Source: Streptomyces sp. WZ.A104 (lineage in GTDB: Bacteria; Actinomycetota; Actinomycetes; Streptomycetales; Streptomycetaceae). From it: a stretch of DNA of 64,000 nucleotides. Below the pieces are notes generated by a model. It saw only the letters and a program-made list of their open reading frames with translations. It had not been told where the DNA came from and did not search any database. Positions 27,743 through 35,210 of the stretch are shown here, piece after piece. A program made the position numbers and the translations under genes. The first letter of the stretch is position 1, and every line of letters begins with the position of its first letter. The DNA lies in contig NZ_NWVL01000012.1 of NCBI RefSeq assembly GCF_002382885.1, positions 1-64,000 on the forward strand, read 5' to 3'.

Positions 27743-27762
27743 GTCAGCAGAATTCTGCTAAC
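27743..27762. promoter_or_regulatory. Palindromic operator candidate between HATPase and XRE genes
   Basis: The 14-bp perfect palindrome AGCAGAATTCTGCT (27746-27759) extends to 20 bp with one mismatch. It sits in the 276-base divergent region and is AT-richer than its surroundings. It is likely the binding site of the adjacent XRE regulator, which is inference. Confidence 0.5.
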
Positions 27763-27898
27763 AAGTTTCTTCGTGAACTGCCGGTGTGTGGCGGGTGGTT
27801 CACGATGGAGTGCAATCTCTCGCTCCGACGCAGAACGTTCCTTGCAAGGGCGGAACCTTCGCCGACACACTGGGTAGCGTGCGCAGGAAGGACAGCGG

Positions 27899-28780
27899 AT
27901 GATCACCGACATCGAGTCGGCCACCCCGGCTCTATGCCGTCTGCAATTGGGGAGCGAGCTGAGGCAACTTCGCCAGGCCGCCGGACTGAAGGCAAGTCAG
28001 GTCGTCAGACGGCTCCTCTGGAGCCCCTCCAAGCTCACACGCCTTGAGACTGGAGAGAACGCTGTTGTTGAACCAGCCGATGTCATGGCTCTCTGCGAGA
28101 TCTACGGCGCGGGTGGCGAGACTCGCGCCTTGCTTCAGGGCTACGCCGCAGTAACGAAGACGAAGCGCGACTGGTGGCAGTCTCCGGAGTACCGTCCTGC
28201 CATCGGGCCCGGCTTCAAGGCGTTCCTCGGGTTGGAGGCGACGGCAAGCGCGCTCCAGACGTACGAGTCGGAGTTCGTTCCTGGCTTGCTCCAGACCGAG
28301 GCGTATATCCGTGTCATCCACCAGCGGGCACACGAAGGGCTCGGCGCTGACGAGGTAGACCGGCTCGTCACGGTCCGCATGACGCGCCAGGAGGTGTTGA
28401 GCCGCAGCGAGTCGCCCGTCAAACTCACGGCCATAATCAATGAGGCTGTGCTTCATCGGGCGATCGGTGGAGGAACGGTGATGCGTGACCAACTCAGCCA
28501 CATCGCTGAAGTGGCTGAGTTGCCGAACGTACGTGTCCAAATCATGCCATTCAGCTTCGGAGCCCACTCCGGGATGAACGGCCCGTTCGTTGTCCTGTCC
28601 TTCCCCGACCGGGCAGCTCTCAGACCCATCGTGTACCTGGAGAACCTTGCTGACGCCTGGGTAAGCCGACGGGACAGCGACGTGGAACGGTACGTGGAGG
28701 CATTCACAGACCTGCAAGCTCTTGCTCCGGGGCCCCAGGAGTCCCTGAGCATGATCAAGAAAGCAATCAAGGAGCATTGA
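27899..28780 (+). CDS. XRE-family regulator with DUF5753 (Scr1-type) domain
   Basis: This 293-residue protein has an N-terminal helix-turn-helix (ELRQLRQAAGLKASQVVRRL, SKLTRLETGEN) and the C-terminal DUF5753 domain. The domain features are YESEFVPGLLQTEAYIRVI, EAVLHRAIGGGTVMRDQL and VRVQIMPFSFGAHSGMNGPF. This is the standard streptomycete regulator paired with a DUF397 protein and an HATPase. ATG at 27899 has AGGAAGGA upstream. The downstream DUF397 gene follows within 6 bases. Confidence 0.9.
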   Translation: MITDIESATPALCRLQLGSELRQLRQAAGLKASQVVRRLLWSPSKLTRLETGENAVVEPADVMALCEIYGAGGETRALLQGYAAVTKTKRDWWQSPEYRPAIGPGFKAFLGLEATASALQTYESEFVPGLLQTEAYIRVIHQRAHEGLGADEVDRLVTVRMTRQEVLSRSESPVKLTAIINEAVLHRAIGGGTVMRDQLSHIAEVAELPNVRVQIMPFSFGAHSGMNGPFVVLSFPDRAALRPIVYLENLADAWVSRRDSDVERYVEAFTDLQALAPGPQESLSMIKKAIKEH

Positions 28781-28785
28781 TACCC

Positions 28786-29007
28786 ATGAACAGCACGGCT
28801 GGTGCCCTGCGTGGCGCCAACTGGTTCAAGTCGAGCTACAGCAACGACCAGGGCGGCAACTGCGTGGAGGGCGCCCGCCTCGCCGGCGGCGGGATGGCCG
28901 TACGGGACTCCAAAGACCCTGCCGGCCCCGCGTTCGTCTTCGAGAGCATTGCGTGGGAGTCCTTCGTCGCAGTGGTCAAGGAAGGGGGGCTCGGCCACGG
29001 CAGGTGA
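28786..29007 (+). CDS. DUF397 domain protein
   Basis: This 73-residue single-domain DUF397 protein has the family pattern WFKSSYSNDQGGNCVEGARL and VRDSKDPAGPAFVFESIAW. DUF397 proteins pair with Scr1-type XRE regulators, probably as binding partners. The start is ATG at 28786, with GGAG 11 bases upstream; a TTG at 28777 is too close to that site. The gene closes the regulator pair and ends before a terminator. Confidence 0.85.
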   Translation: MNSTAGALRGANWFKSSYSNDQGGNCVEGARLAGGGMAVRDSKDPAGPAFVFESIAWESFVAVVKEGGLGHGR

Positions 29008-29028
29008 GGGCTGATCCTGCGATGGCAC

Positions 29029-29059
29029 GGGCCACCCCGCCTCACTGGCGAGGTGGCCC
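29029..29059. terminator. Bidirectional terminator at the border of accessory block and phage operon
   Basis: The hairpin gggccaccccgcc / ggcgaggtggccc has one mismatch and loop tcact. It lies between the rightward DUF397 gene and the leftward phage early operon. Confidence 0.75.
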
Positions 29060-29101
29060 TCCTGCTCGTCGCGGCGCTCCTGCACCGTCATCACAGACCT
29101 A

Positions 29102-29485
29102 GCCTGCGGCTTCGGACGGTTCGTCGTACCCGTCCACATAGATCCTGCCGCTCAGGTGTGCGGCGATTTTCCCGACACCCCGCTCGATCCTGTAGCGCAC
29201 GGCCCGGCCGGTGACACCGTCGCGGGCCGCGATCCGGTCGTCAGGCCAGTCCAGGGCATACCGCAGGAACAGGGCCCGGCGCTCGCGCAGGTCAAGCGGA
29301 CAGCCGACCCAGGCTCGGCGGATGTCCGCGAGGTGTGCGAACAGAGTGTCCGACGCCCTCTTGTCGACGCTGCCCTTGGGCATGTCCGCGTCCGGGGCAG
29401 TTGGGCTTCGGATGCCGTACGCGGCCTCGGCGTCCCACACTGCTGGCAGGAGATGCTCAACAAGACGCCGGTCATACGCGCTCAA
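29102..29485 (-). CDS. Phage protein resembling sigma-70 region 4
   Basis: This 127-residue protein has a C-terminal helix-turn-helix that reads like sigma region 4 or a GerE-type element: LDLRERRALFLRYALDWPDD followed by RIAARDGVTGRAVRYRIERG (about residues 65-105). The N-terminal part (MSAYDRRLVEHLLPAVWDAE) is helical. It overlaps the 3' end of the preceding gene by 14 bases in another frame and is the last gene of the leftward early operon. I infer a transcription role with the upstream gene; a small-terminase-like DNA-binding role is the alternative. Confidence 0.6.
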
Positions 29486-29828
29486 CGACGGCTCCCTCCG
29501 CTCGACTCCGGGTCGCCTCGTACGAGAGGTGCGTGCCGCGATGTTTCGCCTCGGTCAGCCAGCGGTCGCGGAGTCTCTGTGAAAGCCAGCGGTGCAGCAG
29601 GCCGGGGCCTGCGTCACCGAGGATGCGCCGCACCTGGCCAGGGCGCTCGGCGGCGACCATGACCGCTTCCTGGTAGGCGTCCTCGTACTCCAGCGTCAGG
29701 CCGTAGTCACGTGCGAAGGCCCGAGCGACGGCTTGTGCGACGCTCTCGACCTGCGGCTCGGCGAGGACGGACCAGTCGACGCCCGGGGCGGCTTCGGCTG
29801 ATTCGAGGTCGGCGAGATGCAGACTCAT
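29472..29828 (-). CDS. Phage protein resembling sigma-70 region 2
   Basis: This 118-residue protein has a central segment AFARDYGLTLEYEDAYQEAV and a following LLHRWLSQRLRDRWLTEAKH. Together these resemble sigma regions 2.1-2.4 (acidic DxxQEA helix, then the W-L-R-DxxR helix). ATG at 29828 overlaps the stop of the metallophosphoesterase gene by 4 bases. The next gene encodes the region-4-like partner. Evidence is pattern similarity only. Confidence 0.6.
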   Translation of the reverse strand: MSLHLADLESAEAAPGVDWSVLAEPQVESVAQAVARAFARDYGLTLEYEDAYQEAVMVAAERPGQVRRILGDAGPGLLHRWLSQRLRDRWLTEAKHRGTHLSYEATRSRAEGAVVERV

Positions 29829-31015
29829 CGGACCACTTCCTTCACGGGCACCTGACCGTCGCGCGTCACGGCGACGATTAGGCCCGGCGCTCCCGTGGTG
29901 CCCTTGGCGTGCCGCCACCACGTCGACTCGCTCTCCATGGCCGGGGGCTGGAGGAACGTCCTCGGGCCGTCTGTGTCCACGAACTCGTGGTGCAAGTGGC
30001 CGGCAAGGAGAATGTCCGCCTGGTGCATGGCGGACTCCTTGTTGAACGCCTGGCCACGCCACCAGTCCCAGTGCTTCCCCGGCCGCCACTGGTGCCCGTG
30101 GGCGTGGGCCACCACGCTGCCGGAGCAGTTCACGACAACGGTGAGTTCGTCGGTGTCCGGGACGTAGCACTCGACGTGCCCGTACAGCTCCGGATTCAGC
30201 TCCAGGGCGTCACGGACAGAGATCAGGGCCTCGGTGTCGTGCGAGTCGTCGTAGCGGGTCACTCCGCGTCCGGCGAAGCGCACAGCCTCGCCGTGGTTGC
30301 CTGGCACGGCCGCCATGGTCACCCGCTCCGCGAGGGGGGCCATCGTCATCGCGGCGTGCAGCATCACGCGACGAGTGAGGCGGATCTGCTCGGTGAGGGT
30401 GAGCTGCGTCCTCCAGGCGTTCGCTCCGCCCTGGGACTGGAACCCCTCGATGTGATCGCCGAGCCAGCCGAGGTGGACGTGTCCGATGGGGAACCGTCTG
30501 CGGTACACCTCCAGCAGGTCGGCCGCCTGGTTTAGGCAGTCGATCGTGCGCTGGAGGGTACCGGCCGGACCGTCCCCGTCGAGCTTGCCGAACTGCATGT
30601 CCCCGAGCGCGATGATCAGGGAGTGGTCGCCCTGGGGTAGGCCACCCGCCGGCCAGCGCGGCTCGTAGGTCTCGACGGCCTGGACCAGTTCGCTGATGTC
30701 GGGCGGGTCCTGCTGGGGCTTCAAGGCGCGGGCGAAGGAGAACCGGGTGCTGAGGCCGATCTCGCCGCCCGGCATTGTCCACTCCGAGGACCGGAAGCCC
30801 TTCACCTCCCACTCGGCCGGGTCGAGGCCCTGCGCCTTGAGGCAGGCCGCAGCGCTGCCCTTCGGGTCCATTTCGGCGGGGCCGCGCACGGTCACTTCGG
30901 CGGCGTCGCCGGTCACCTCGACCTGGCGGGTGAAGTCTCGCTCCGGATCGGCCTGGCGGGTCGGTGTGGCCGGGCCTACGGGCTTCGAGAGAAGGGCATC
31001 AAGGAGGTCACTCAA
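29825..31015 (-). CDS. Phage metallophosphoesterase
   Basis: This 396-residue calcineurin-like phosphoesterase has the five metal motifs in order: IALGDMQFGK, LGDHIEG, VPGNHGE, HAHGHQW and LAGHLHHEF. The N-terminal 130 residues are a charged domain without metal ligands. Phage enzymes of this type are suggested to act in DNA metabolism or host nucleotide turnover; the substrate is unknown. It overlaps its neighbours by 4-8 bases on both sides in the early operon. Confidence 0.85.
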   Translation of the reverse strand: MSDLLDALLSKPVGPATPTRQADPERDFTRQVEVTGDAAEVTVRGPAEMDPKGSAAACLKAQGLDPAEWEVKGFRSSEWTMPGGEIGLSTRFSFARALKPQQDPPDISELVQAVETYEPRWPAGGLPQGDHSLIIALGDMQFGKLDGDGPAGTLQRTIDCLNQAADLLEVYRRRFPIGHVHLGWLGDHIEGFQSQGGANAWRTQLTLTEQIRLTRRVMLHAAMTMAPLAERVTMAAVPGNHGEAVRFAGRGVTRYDDSHDTEALISVRDALELNPELYGHVECYVPDTDELTVVVNCSGSVVAHAHGHQWRPGKHWDWWRGQAFNKESAMHQADILLAGHLHHEFVDTDGPRTFLQPPAMESESTWWRHAKGTTGAPGLIVAVTRDGQVPVKEVVR

Positions 31016-31229
31016 GTCGGTTCTCCTCTTCCTGGCGCAGTCGGCGCCGGTATGTGCGGATGGTGGAGGCGGACACGTGGTGTCCGTAGCGGGCGAGAAT
31101 CCAGACGAGGTCTTCGGCAGCCGTCCCTCCTCGGAGGTGACGGCCGAAGTGCTCGCGCTCAGCGGGGTCGAGCGCTTCCCAGATGCCGACGAGACGCGGT
31201 CCTGGCTGTCCTGGCAGCTCTTCTGTCAC
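31008..31229 (-). CDS. Small phage protein with helix-turn-helix-like C-terminus
   Basis: This 73-residue protein begins MTEELPGQPGPRLVGIWEAL and has a C-terminal part WILARYGHHVSASTIRTYRR reminiscent of a helix-turn-helix of terminase-small or Xre kind. It overlaps the metallophosphoesterase start by 8 bases and the upstream gene by 4. The family is not recognised. Confidence 0.65.
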   Translation of the reverse strand: MTEELPGQPGPRLVGIWEALDPAEREHFGRHLRGGTAAEDLVWILARYGHHVSASTIRTYRRRLRQEEENRLE

Positions 31230-31588
31230 GCGGACTCCTCGTCAAGGGACTCCGCGGCCGTCACGGCAATGGCGGCCAGCCGAACGAGTCCGGCCCGAAC
31301 GAGTCCGGCGTCGGGCTCGGCGAGCGTCCGATACGCCTCTGCCAGGAGGGCCGAGTCCCAGCCGGGAACCCCGTCGTACTTTCGGGCGGTGTCAGCGGCC
31401 CTCCAGCGGTTCGCCTCTCGCTCGTGATGAGCCTGACCCTTGAGCGGGTTGCGCCCTCCGGCGATAGGCATGGCCAGGCCCGTATACGCCTTGCGCGCTG
31501 CTTTCACCTGGGCGAAGAGAGCAGTTGTCGGGTCTGCCCTGCGTCCGGGCCTCTTCGCTGGTGCCTGCTTGTCGGCCTGTTCAGTCAT
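31226..31588 (-). CDS. Hypothetical phage protein
   Basis: This 120-residue protein has a basic N-terminus (KQAPAKRPGRRADP) and helical body (HHEREANRWRAADTARKYDG). No domain is recognised. Its GTGA/ATGA-type overlap with the next gene places it in the early operon. It begins 36 bases after the primase-like gene. Confidence 0.65.
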   Translation of the reverse strand: MTEQADKQAPAKRPGRRADPTTALFAQVKAARKAYTGLAMPIAGGRNPLKGQAHHEREANRWRAADTARKYDGVPGWDSALLAEAYRTLAEPDAGLVRAGLVRLAAIAVTAAESLDEESA

Positions 31589-31624
31589 GTCGTGCTGTTC
31601 TCCTTGTCGATGACGGGTGTTTGG

Positions 31625-32299
31625 CTAGGTGGCCAGGGCGTACGCCTGCGGGTTGCGAGTGGCGGACGGGCACAGCGAGAGCAGAGCGTCAGCGCCTCCG
31701 GCGACGTAGGTCTCGGTCACGTCGCCGTCGCGGAGCCGAACTCCTTGGGCGGTGCGCAGGGACCGGCTGATGCGGGTCACGAGTTCCGCTCCGGCCTCGT
31801 CCGGGTCGCCCCAGACCCAGACGCGCGAGAAGCCCGCCAGCATGCGGCGGTGCCGTGGCTGCCAAAGAGCCGCCCCCGGAACCCCGATCGCGTGGAGGCC
31901 GACCCTGCGGAGCGTGAGGGCGTCGAGCTCGCCTTCGGTCACGTGGATCTCGTCGCTCGCCCGGTGGATGGCGTCCACGCCGTACAGGCGGGGCGGATCG
32001 TCCTTGAGGGTGTTGTACTTCCCGTGCTGAAAGGCCCGATGGTCGTGCTCTTCCAGGCAGCGGAACCGAACGGTGAGCGGGTGCCCGTCATGAGCGAGGT
32101 ACGGGATCGCGAGGCGCCCGACCTGGCGCTCATGGCCCGGATAGGGATCAGCGACGACGCCAAGCCGGTACGTAGCCGCCTCGGCCTCGGTGATGCCGCG
32201 AGCGCGAAGGAGCTGCTCGGCGTGCGGTGTAAGAGCTGCCTGGTATGTGCTGGTCGCCTCCTCCAGCATGGCTCGCTGCGAGGGCGAGAGAGGCCGCAA
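31625..32299 (-). CDS. TOPRIM-type primase subunit
   Basis: This protein of about 224 residues lacks the CHC2 zinc domain, which is encoded by the preceding gene. TOPRIM motifs are visible: EIHVTEGELDALTLRRVGLH and VWVWGDPDEAG. A helical region with ARGITEAEAATYRLGVVADP precedes them, as in DnaG cores. The start is probably TTG at 32299 (product MRPLSPSQRA) with GGAG about 10 bases upstream; an ATG 10 codons later is the alternative. It overlaps the CHC2 gene by 152 bases in another frame, so a frameshifted single primase is also conceivable. Confidence 0.75.
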   Translation of the reverse strand: MRPLSPSQRAMLEEATSTYQAALTPHAEQLLRARGITEAEAATYRLGVVADPYPGHERQVGRLAIPYLAHDGHPLTVRFRCLEEHDHRAFQHGKYNTLKDDPPRLYGVDAIHRASDEIHVTEGELDALTLRRVGLHAIGVPGAALWQPRHRRMLAGFSRVWVWGDPDEAGAELVTRISRSLRTAQGVRLRDGDVTETYVAGGADALLSLCPSATRNPQAYALAT

Positions 32300-32579
32300 G
32301 GGCTCGCGCTCCGGGGAAATCTGTCTGCTCCTTCAGCATCATCAGCGTGTAGCTGTCGCCGCCCTCGCCGCATGAGTGGCACTTCCACAGGTCGCGGTCG
32401 AGGCGGTACGAGAACGAGGGGGTGGTGTCGTCGTGGAGCGGGCAAGGGGCCATGCCGGTATTCCGCTCCGGGTTGAAATCGACGTCGTAGTGGTCGAGCA
32501 CTGCCGCGAGGGCTGGCTTCTCGTGCTCCTGGTCCTCGGAGCCGTTGCGGAGACGCCCGATAATCACGGCAGCATCCAT
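32148..32579 (-). CDS. CHC2 zinc-finger primase subunit
   Basis: This 143-residue protein has the primase zinc motif CPLHDDTTPSFSY...WKCHSCGEGGD (residues about 43-75), which binds template DNA. After TLMMLKEQTDFPGARALAAS, where a normal primase would continue into its core, the frame goes on for about 40 low-complexity residues (HIPGSSYTARRAAPSRSRHH) while the TOPRIM gene opens in another frame. The start is ATG at 32579, overlapping a 46-codon gene upstream. Confidence 0.75.
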   Translation of the reverse strand: MDAAVIIGRLRNGSEDQEHEKPALAAVLDHYDVDFNPERNTGMAPCPLHDDTTPSFSYRLDRDLWKCHSCGEGGDSYTLMMLKEQTDFPGARALAASLALAASHAGGGDQHIPGSSYTARRAAPSRSRHHRGRGGYVPAWRRR

Positions 32580-32704
32580 CCGTCGAGGTCGGCGGTAAAG
32601 ATCTCGAAGAACTCCTCCAAGTCCATGAGGAGTTGGGCGTCGAACTCCGCATCGTTGAGGCAGTCGAGAAACGCCTCGAACCCGAAAACCTCCTCGGCCG
32701 GCAT
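32564..32704 (-). CDS. Tiny acidic phage protein (46 aa)
   Basis: A 46-codon gene encodes a Phe/Asp/Glu-rich acidic product (MPAEEVFGFEAFLDCLNDAE...). It starts one base inside the stop of the preceding gene (TGATG) and ends 16 bases inside the primase zinc-finger gene. The unbroken overlap on both sides argues that it is translated. The function is unknown; the composition recalls small DNA-mimic or inhibitor proteins, but that is speculation. Confidence 0.55.
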   Translation of the reverse strand: MPAEEVFGFEAFLDCLNDAEFDAQLLMDLEEFFEIFTADLDGWMLP

Positions 32705-32850
32705 CACGCGATGCGCTCCCCGCGGAAAGAGCGGGAGTGCGGGTCGTAGCCGAGCTCGCCGAGGCCCTGCGGCGTGCCCAGGTCGTCCAGCAGCTCGACG
32801 AGCTCACGGCTGATGCGAGCCTGCTCCTCCACCTCCTCGTACTGCCTCAC
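32704..32850 (-). CDS. Tiny phage protein (48 aa)
   Basis: A 48-codon gene starts with GTG (product MRQYEEVEEQARISRELVEL...) and overlaps the stop of the resolvase-like gene by 4 bases (GTGA) and the start of the next tiny gene by 1 base. It is a charged helix of likely coiled-coil type followed by LGELGYDPHSRSF. The function is unknown. Confidence 0.6.
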   Translation of the reverse strand: MRQYEEVEEQARISRELVELLDDLGTPQGLGELGYDPHSRSFRGERIA

Positions 32851-33248
32851 GGGGCCGCCTCGGGGTGGAGGTCGAAGAACTCCTCAACCGTGCTCAGCAC
32901 GTACGCCTGTCGCCAGCTCGCCCCTCGGCGCCGAACGATCACGACGGCCTCGACATCGCGAGGGTCGTGCCCCCGATGGCGGGCGTAGTTGTCCCGCTCG
33001 CGAAGGGCCTCCTTGATGAAGGTCCCCGGCTCGAACTTCGCGTTCTTCGTCTCGGCAATCAGGAACGGCCGGTGCCGAACCGGCTGGCGGCGAATCACGT
33101 GGTCGCCCTCGTCCTCTGTGCCGGTCAGGCGAAGTCGCTCGATGTCGTATCCGGCCTGGCGGAGCTCGTCGCGGAACTCGGCCTCCCAGCGGGCCCCGGC
33201 TCGCTTATTGCGGCGGTTGCGCACAGCGATATTGCTCAACTCTAACAA
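32847..33248 (-). CDS. PD-(D/E)xK nuclease, Holliday-junction-resolvase-like
   Basis: This 133-residue protein has the nuclease pattern: an N-terminal Glu in RAGARWEAEFRDEL, then EDEGDHVIRR (the D), then FLIAETKNAKF (ExK). Size and order fit Hjc/RusA-replacing phage resolvases or VRR-NUC-type nucleases acting on recombination or replication intermediates. It lies between the helicase and primase genes in the early operon, with 3 bases between it and the helicase gene. Confidence 0.75.
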   Translation of the reverse strand: MLELSNIAVRNRRNKRAGARWEAEFRDELRQAGYDIERLRLTGTEDEGDHVIRRQPVRHRPFLIAETKNAKFEPGTFIKEALRERDNYARHRGHDPRDVEAVVIVRRRGASWRQAYVLSTVEEFFDLHPEAAP

Positions 33249-33251
33249 TCC

Positions 33252-34091
33252 TTACTGCTTCAGCGTGTCCAGTGGCGTCCACTGGCGCGGTGCGAGCTTG
33301 GTGAAGCGGGTGATCTCCGGGTGGCAACGCAGGGTGGCGAACCGGCGCGCGGTCGGGTCGCACGCGCCCATGCGCTGCTTGATCACCGCGATCTTGAATT
33401 CGAGGCTAGTCGGGTCGAGCGCGACGGACAGGCTCAGTTCGGGCTTCTCCGACAACCCGCCCTTGACTTGGTCGCGGGACGGGGGCGCCCACGGGTCGCT
33501 CTTGGCCTCCCAGGACTTGTCCGAGGCGTGGTGCAGGACGATCACTGTGGCTCCGGTCGCGCGAGCCAGCTCGGTGAGCCCGGACATGACGGCCATCTGC
33601 TCGGTGTAGTCGCTCTCGGCGCCCTCGAAGTCCATCAGGTTGTCGAAGACCAGGAGGGCCGGATAGTCGTCCCAGAGCTCGACGTACGCCTCCAACTCCT
33701 CGTCCACCGCACGCCAGGTGATAGGGCTGCCGAACGAGAACGTGATGCGCGATCCACTCAGGGCGTTGAGGTATGTCTCGCGGTAGCGGCCCCCGGCCCC
33801 CATGCCGGCCTCGACCATCTCTGTCGTGTCGCCGGTCGCCATGCTGGCGAGGCGGCTGCTCGCGGTGAAGGCGGACATGTCCGCCGAGAAGTAGAGCGTC
33901 GGCAAGTTCATCTGGGCGACCCAGAACAAGGCGAGTCCGCTCTTCTGGGTGCCGGACCGCCCGGCGATCATGATGACCTCGCCGTGACGTGGGCGGCAGC
34001 CGATGTTGTAGAGGGCTTCGAAGGCATCGACGCGGGGCAGCTCCTTGCCTGCCTCGGCGTGCAGAGTGAGGGATCGTGTGGGGGTGAGCAA
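33252..34091 (-). CDS. RecA-fold ATPase, DnaB-like replicative helicase
   Basis: This protein of about 279 residues has the Walker A motif MIAGRSGTQKSGLALFW (about residue 42), Walker B YPALLVFDNLMDF and a following VIVLHHASD. These are the features of short phage RecA/DnaB-family helicases. I chose TTG at 34091 because GAGGAG is 8 bases upstream and the product then opens with a helical lead-in to the ATPase; the open frame continues upstream through Arg/Pro-rich, unlikely protein. Neighbouring primase, nuclease and OB-like genes make this the replication module. Confidence 0.82.
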   Translation of the reverse strand: MLTPTRSLTLHAEAGKELPRVDAFEALYNIGCRPRHGEVIMIAGRSGTQKSGLALFWVAQMNLPTLYFSADMSAFTASSRLASMATGDTTEMVEAGMGAGGRYRETYLNALSGSRITFSFGSPITWRAVDEELEAYVELWDDYPALLVFDNLMDFEGAESDYTEQMAVMSGLTELARATGATVIVLHHASDKSWEAKSDPWAPPSRDQVKGGLSEKPELSLSVALDPTSLEFKIAVIKQRMGACDPTARRFATLRCHPEITRFTKLAPRQWTPLDTLKQ

Positions 34092-34118
34092 GCGTGGTTC
34101 TCCTCTCGCCCGCCGGGG

Positions 34119-34147
34119 GCGGGGGCGACCGTGACGGTCGCCCCCGC
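34119..34147 (-). terminator. Hairpin inside the early operon
   Basis: A perfect 12-bp stem GCGGGGGCGACC with loop GTGAC lies between the OB-like gene and the helicase start. There is no T-run; it may attenuate or process the message. Confidence 0.55.
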
Positions 34148-34164
34148 TTGGCGGTGTGCCTCGG

Positions 34165-34602
34165 TCAGTCGAAGTCGGGTGCGTCGGCGACGGCCGCCTC
34201 GACCGCCGCGTCACGCTGCGCGGCGTACGTCATGACCTGCTGCCGTATGGCGGGGTCGTTGATCTGCTTCCAGACCCAGAACGGGTTGCCACCGGGCTTG
34301 GAGCTCGGCACGTGGACGACCGTCGCGAGGATGCCGCTGCCAACGGCGTTCTCCAGGTCGCGGGCAAGAACGGTCTGTTCGATGCGCATCCCCTTCGAGA
34401 CCTCGGGCGCGAGCCGGTCAAGGTGCTCCGGGGTCTTGAAGACGGAGACATCGCACAGGGCGCTGTCCTTGGGCCCGTTGGGCGTGGGGCGCTGCCGGTC
34501 CCACTGGTGGACCTCGACGAGGATCGCTACGGCATCAGCGACCTCGCGGGGCTTGAACCATCCGCCGCTGGCGGTCGGGATGTCCATGAGGTTTAGGGGC
34601 AC
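34165..34602 (-). CDS. Hypothetical phage protein, possible single-stranded DNA-binding/OB-fold
   Basis: This 145-residue protein starts with GTG (MPLNLMDIPTASGGWFKPRE), which overlaps the stop of a 38-codon gene (TAGTG) and has GGAG 7 bases upstream. Beta-strand-rich segments (RIEQTVLARDLENAVGSGIL, ATVVHVPSSKPGGNPFWVWK) and its place before the helicase suggest an OB-fold DNA-binding protein, but no signature is decisive. Confidence 0.6.
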   Translation of the reverse strand: MPLNLMDIPTASGGWFKPREVADAVAILVEVHQWDRQRPTPNGPKDSALCDVSVFKTPEHLDRLAPEVSKGMRIEQTVLARDLENAVGSGILATVVHVPSSKPGGNPFWVWKQINDPAIRQQVMTYAAQRDAAVEAAVADAPDFD

Positions 34603-34718
34603 TACTGATCTCCACTCTGTCGGTGAACGGTGTACGGGAAACGGCAGGAGGGGTGCGGCCTGAAGGAGCCCGCCGCGATGGACATGGCCACCGCCGCGCC
34701 GAGGAGTCGTCGCTTCAC
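34602..34718 (-). CDS. Tiny phage protein (38 aa)
   Basis: This 38-codon gene has GTG overlapping the upstream stop (GTGA) and TAG overlapping the next start. The product has a basic-hydrophobic N-terminus (MKRRLLGAAVAMSIAAGSF) that looks like a short signal or membrane segment, then a basic tail. The tight coupling supports translation. Confidence 0.5.
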   Translation of the reverse strand: MKRRLLGAAVAMSIAAGSFRPHPSCRFPYTVHRQSGDQ

Positions 34719-35152
34719 GGCTTCAACTCCCGTCCGCGTGCTTTCCAGGCGTCCATGACGGCCTGGTCGGAGAAGGCGGCCTGGTTCTCGGCCCAGAGCC
34801 GTCGCAACGCGTCGGTCGTGGCGCACGCGGCGATCTGCGTAAGCAGCGCACCGTTCTCGCCGCCTGCTGCCGGCTGGGTGGTCGAGCTGCCCGGTGGGGA
34901 ACTCGCCTGGGTCTGGGGCACAACGTGCCCGCCCAGGCCCTTCATGACCACGGTCGCGCTGCGGGCGAGCTGCCCTGCCTCGACGGCCAGCTCATAGAGA
35001 GCCAAGCTAGATACACTATTGCTATCGAAGCCGAATGCGCTTGCGATGCCGCCATGGACATCCCGTTCGATGCCGCAGAACGAAATCTGCGGGTCGGTGG
35101 CCGCTTGGCCGCACGTGATGCTGACGGTGACAGGCTGGCCCTCGGTGGCCAT
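34715..35152 (-). CDS. Hypothetical phage protein of the recombination/replication module
   Basis: This 145-residue protein begins MATEGQPVTVSITCGQAATD at ATG 35152. A Pro/Ser/Gln linker (VVPQTQASSPPGSSTTQPAA) separates it from a helical C-terminus (ALRRLWAENQAAFSDQAVMD). No domain is recognised. It lies between the RecB-like nuclease and the OB-like gene, a usual place for recombination accessory proteins. Confidence 0.6.
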   Translation of the reverse strand: MATEGQPVTVSITCGQAATDPQISFCGIERDVHGGIASAFGFDSNSVSSLALYELAVEAGQLARSATVVMKGLGGHVVPQTQASSPPGSSTTQPAAGGENGALLTQIAACATTDALRRLWAENQAAFSDQAVMDAWKARGRELKP

Positions 35153-35210
35153 GGATGCACCCCTTCCCTTCGCGCGGAGGGCCTCTCGCCCACCCGCTGC
35201 ATCAACTATA

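Noticed and set aside
31625..32579. Primase as pseudogene by frameshift
   Set aside because: Both parts keep intact motifs and the second has a usable TTG start with GGAG, so two genes are kept, with frameshift as the noted alternative.
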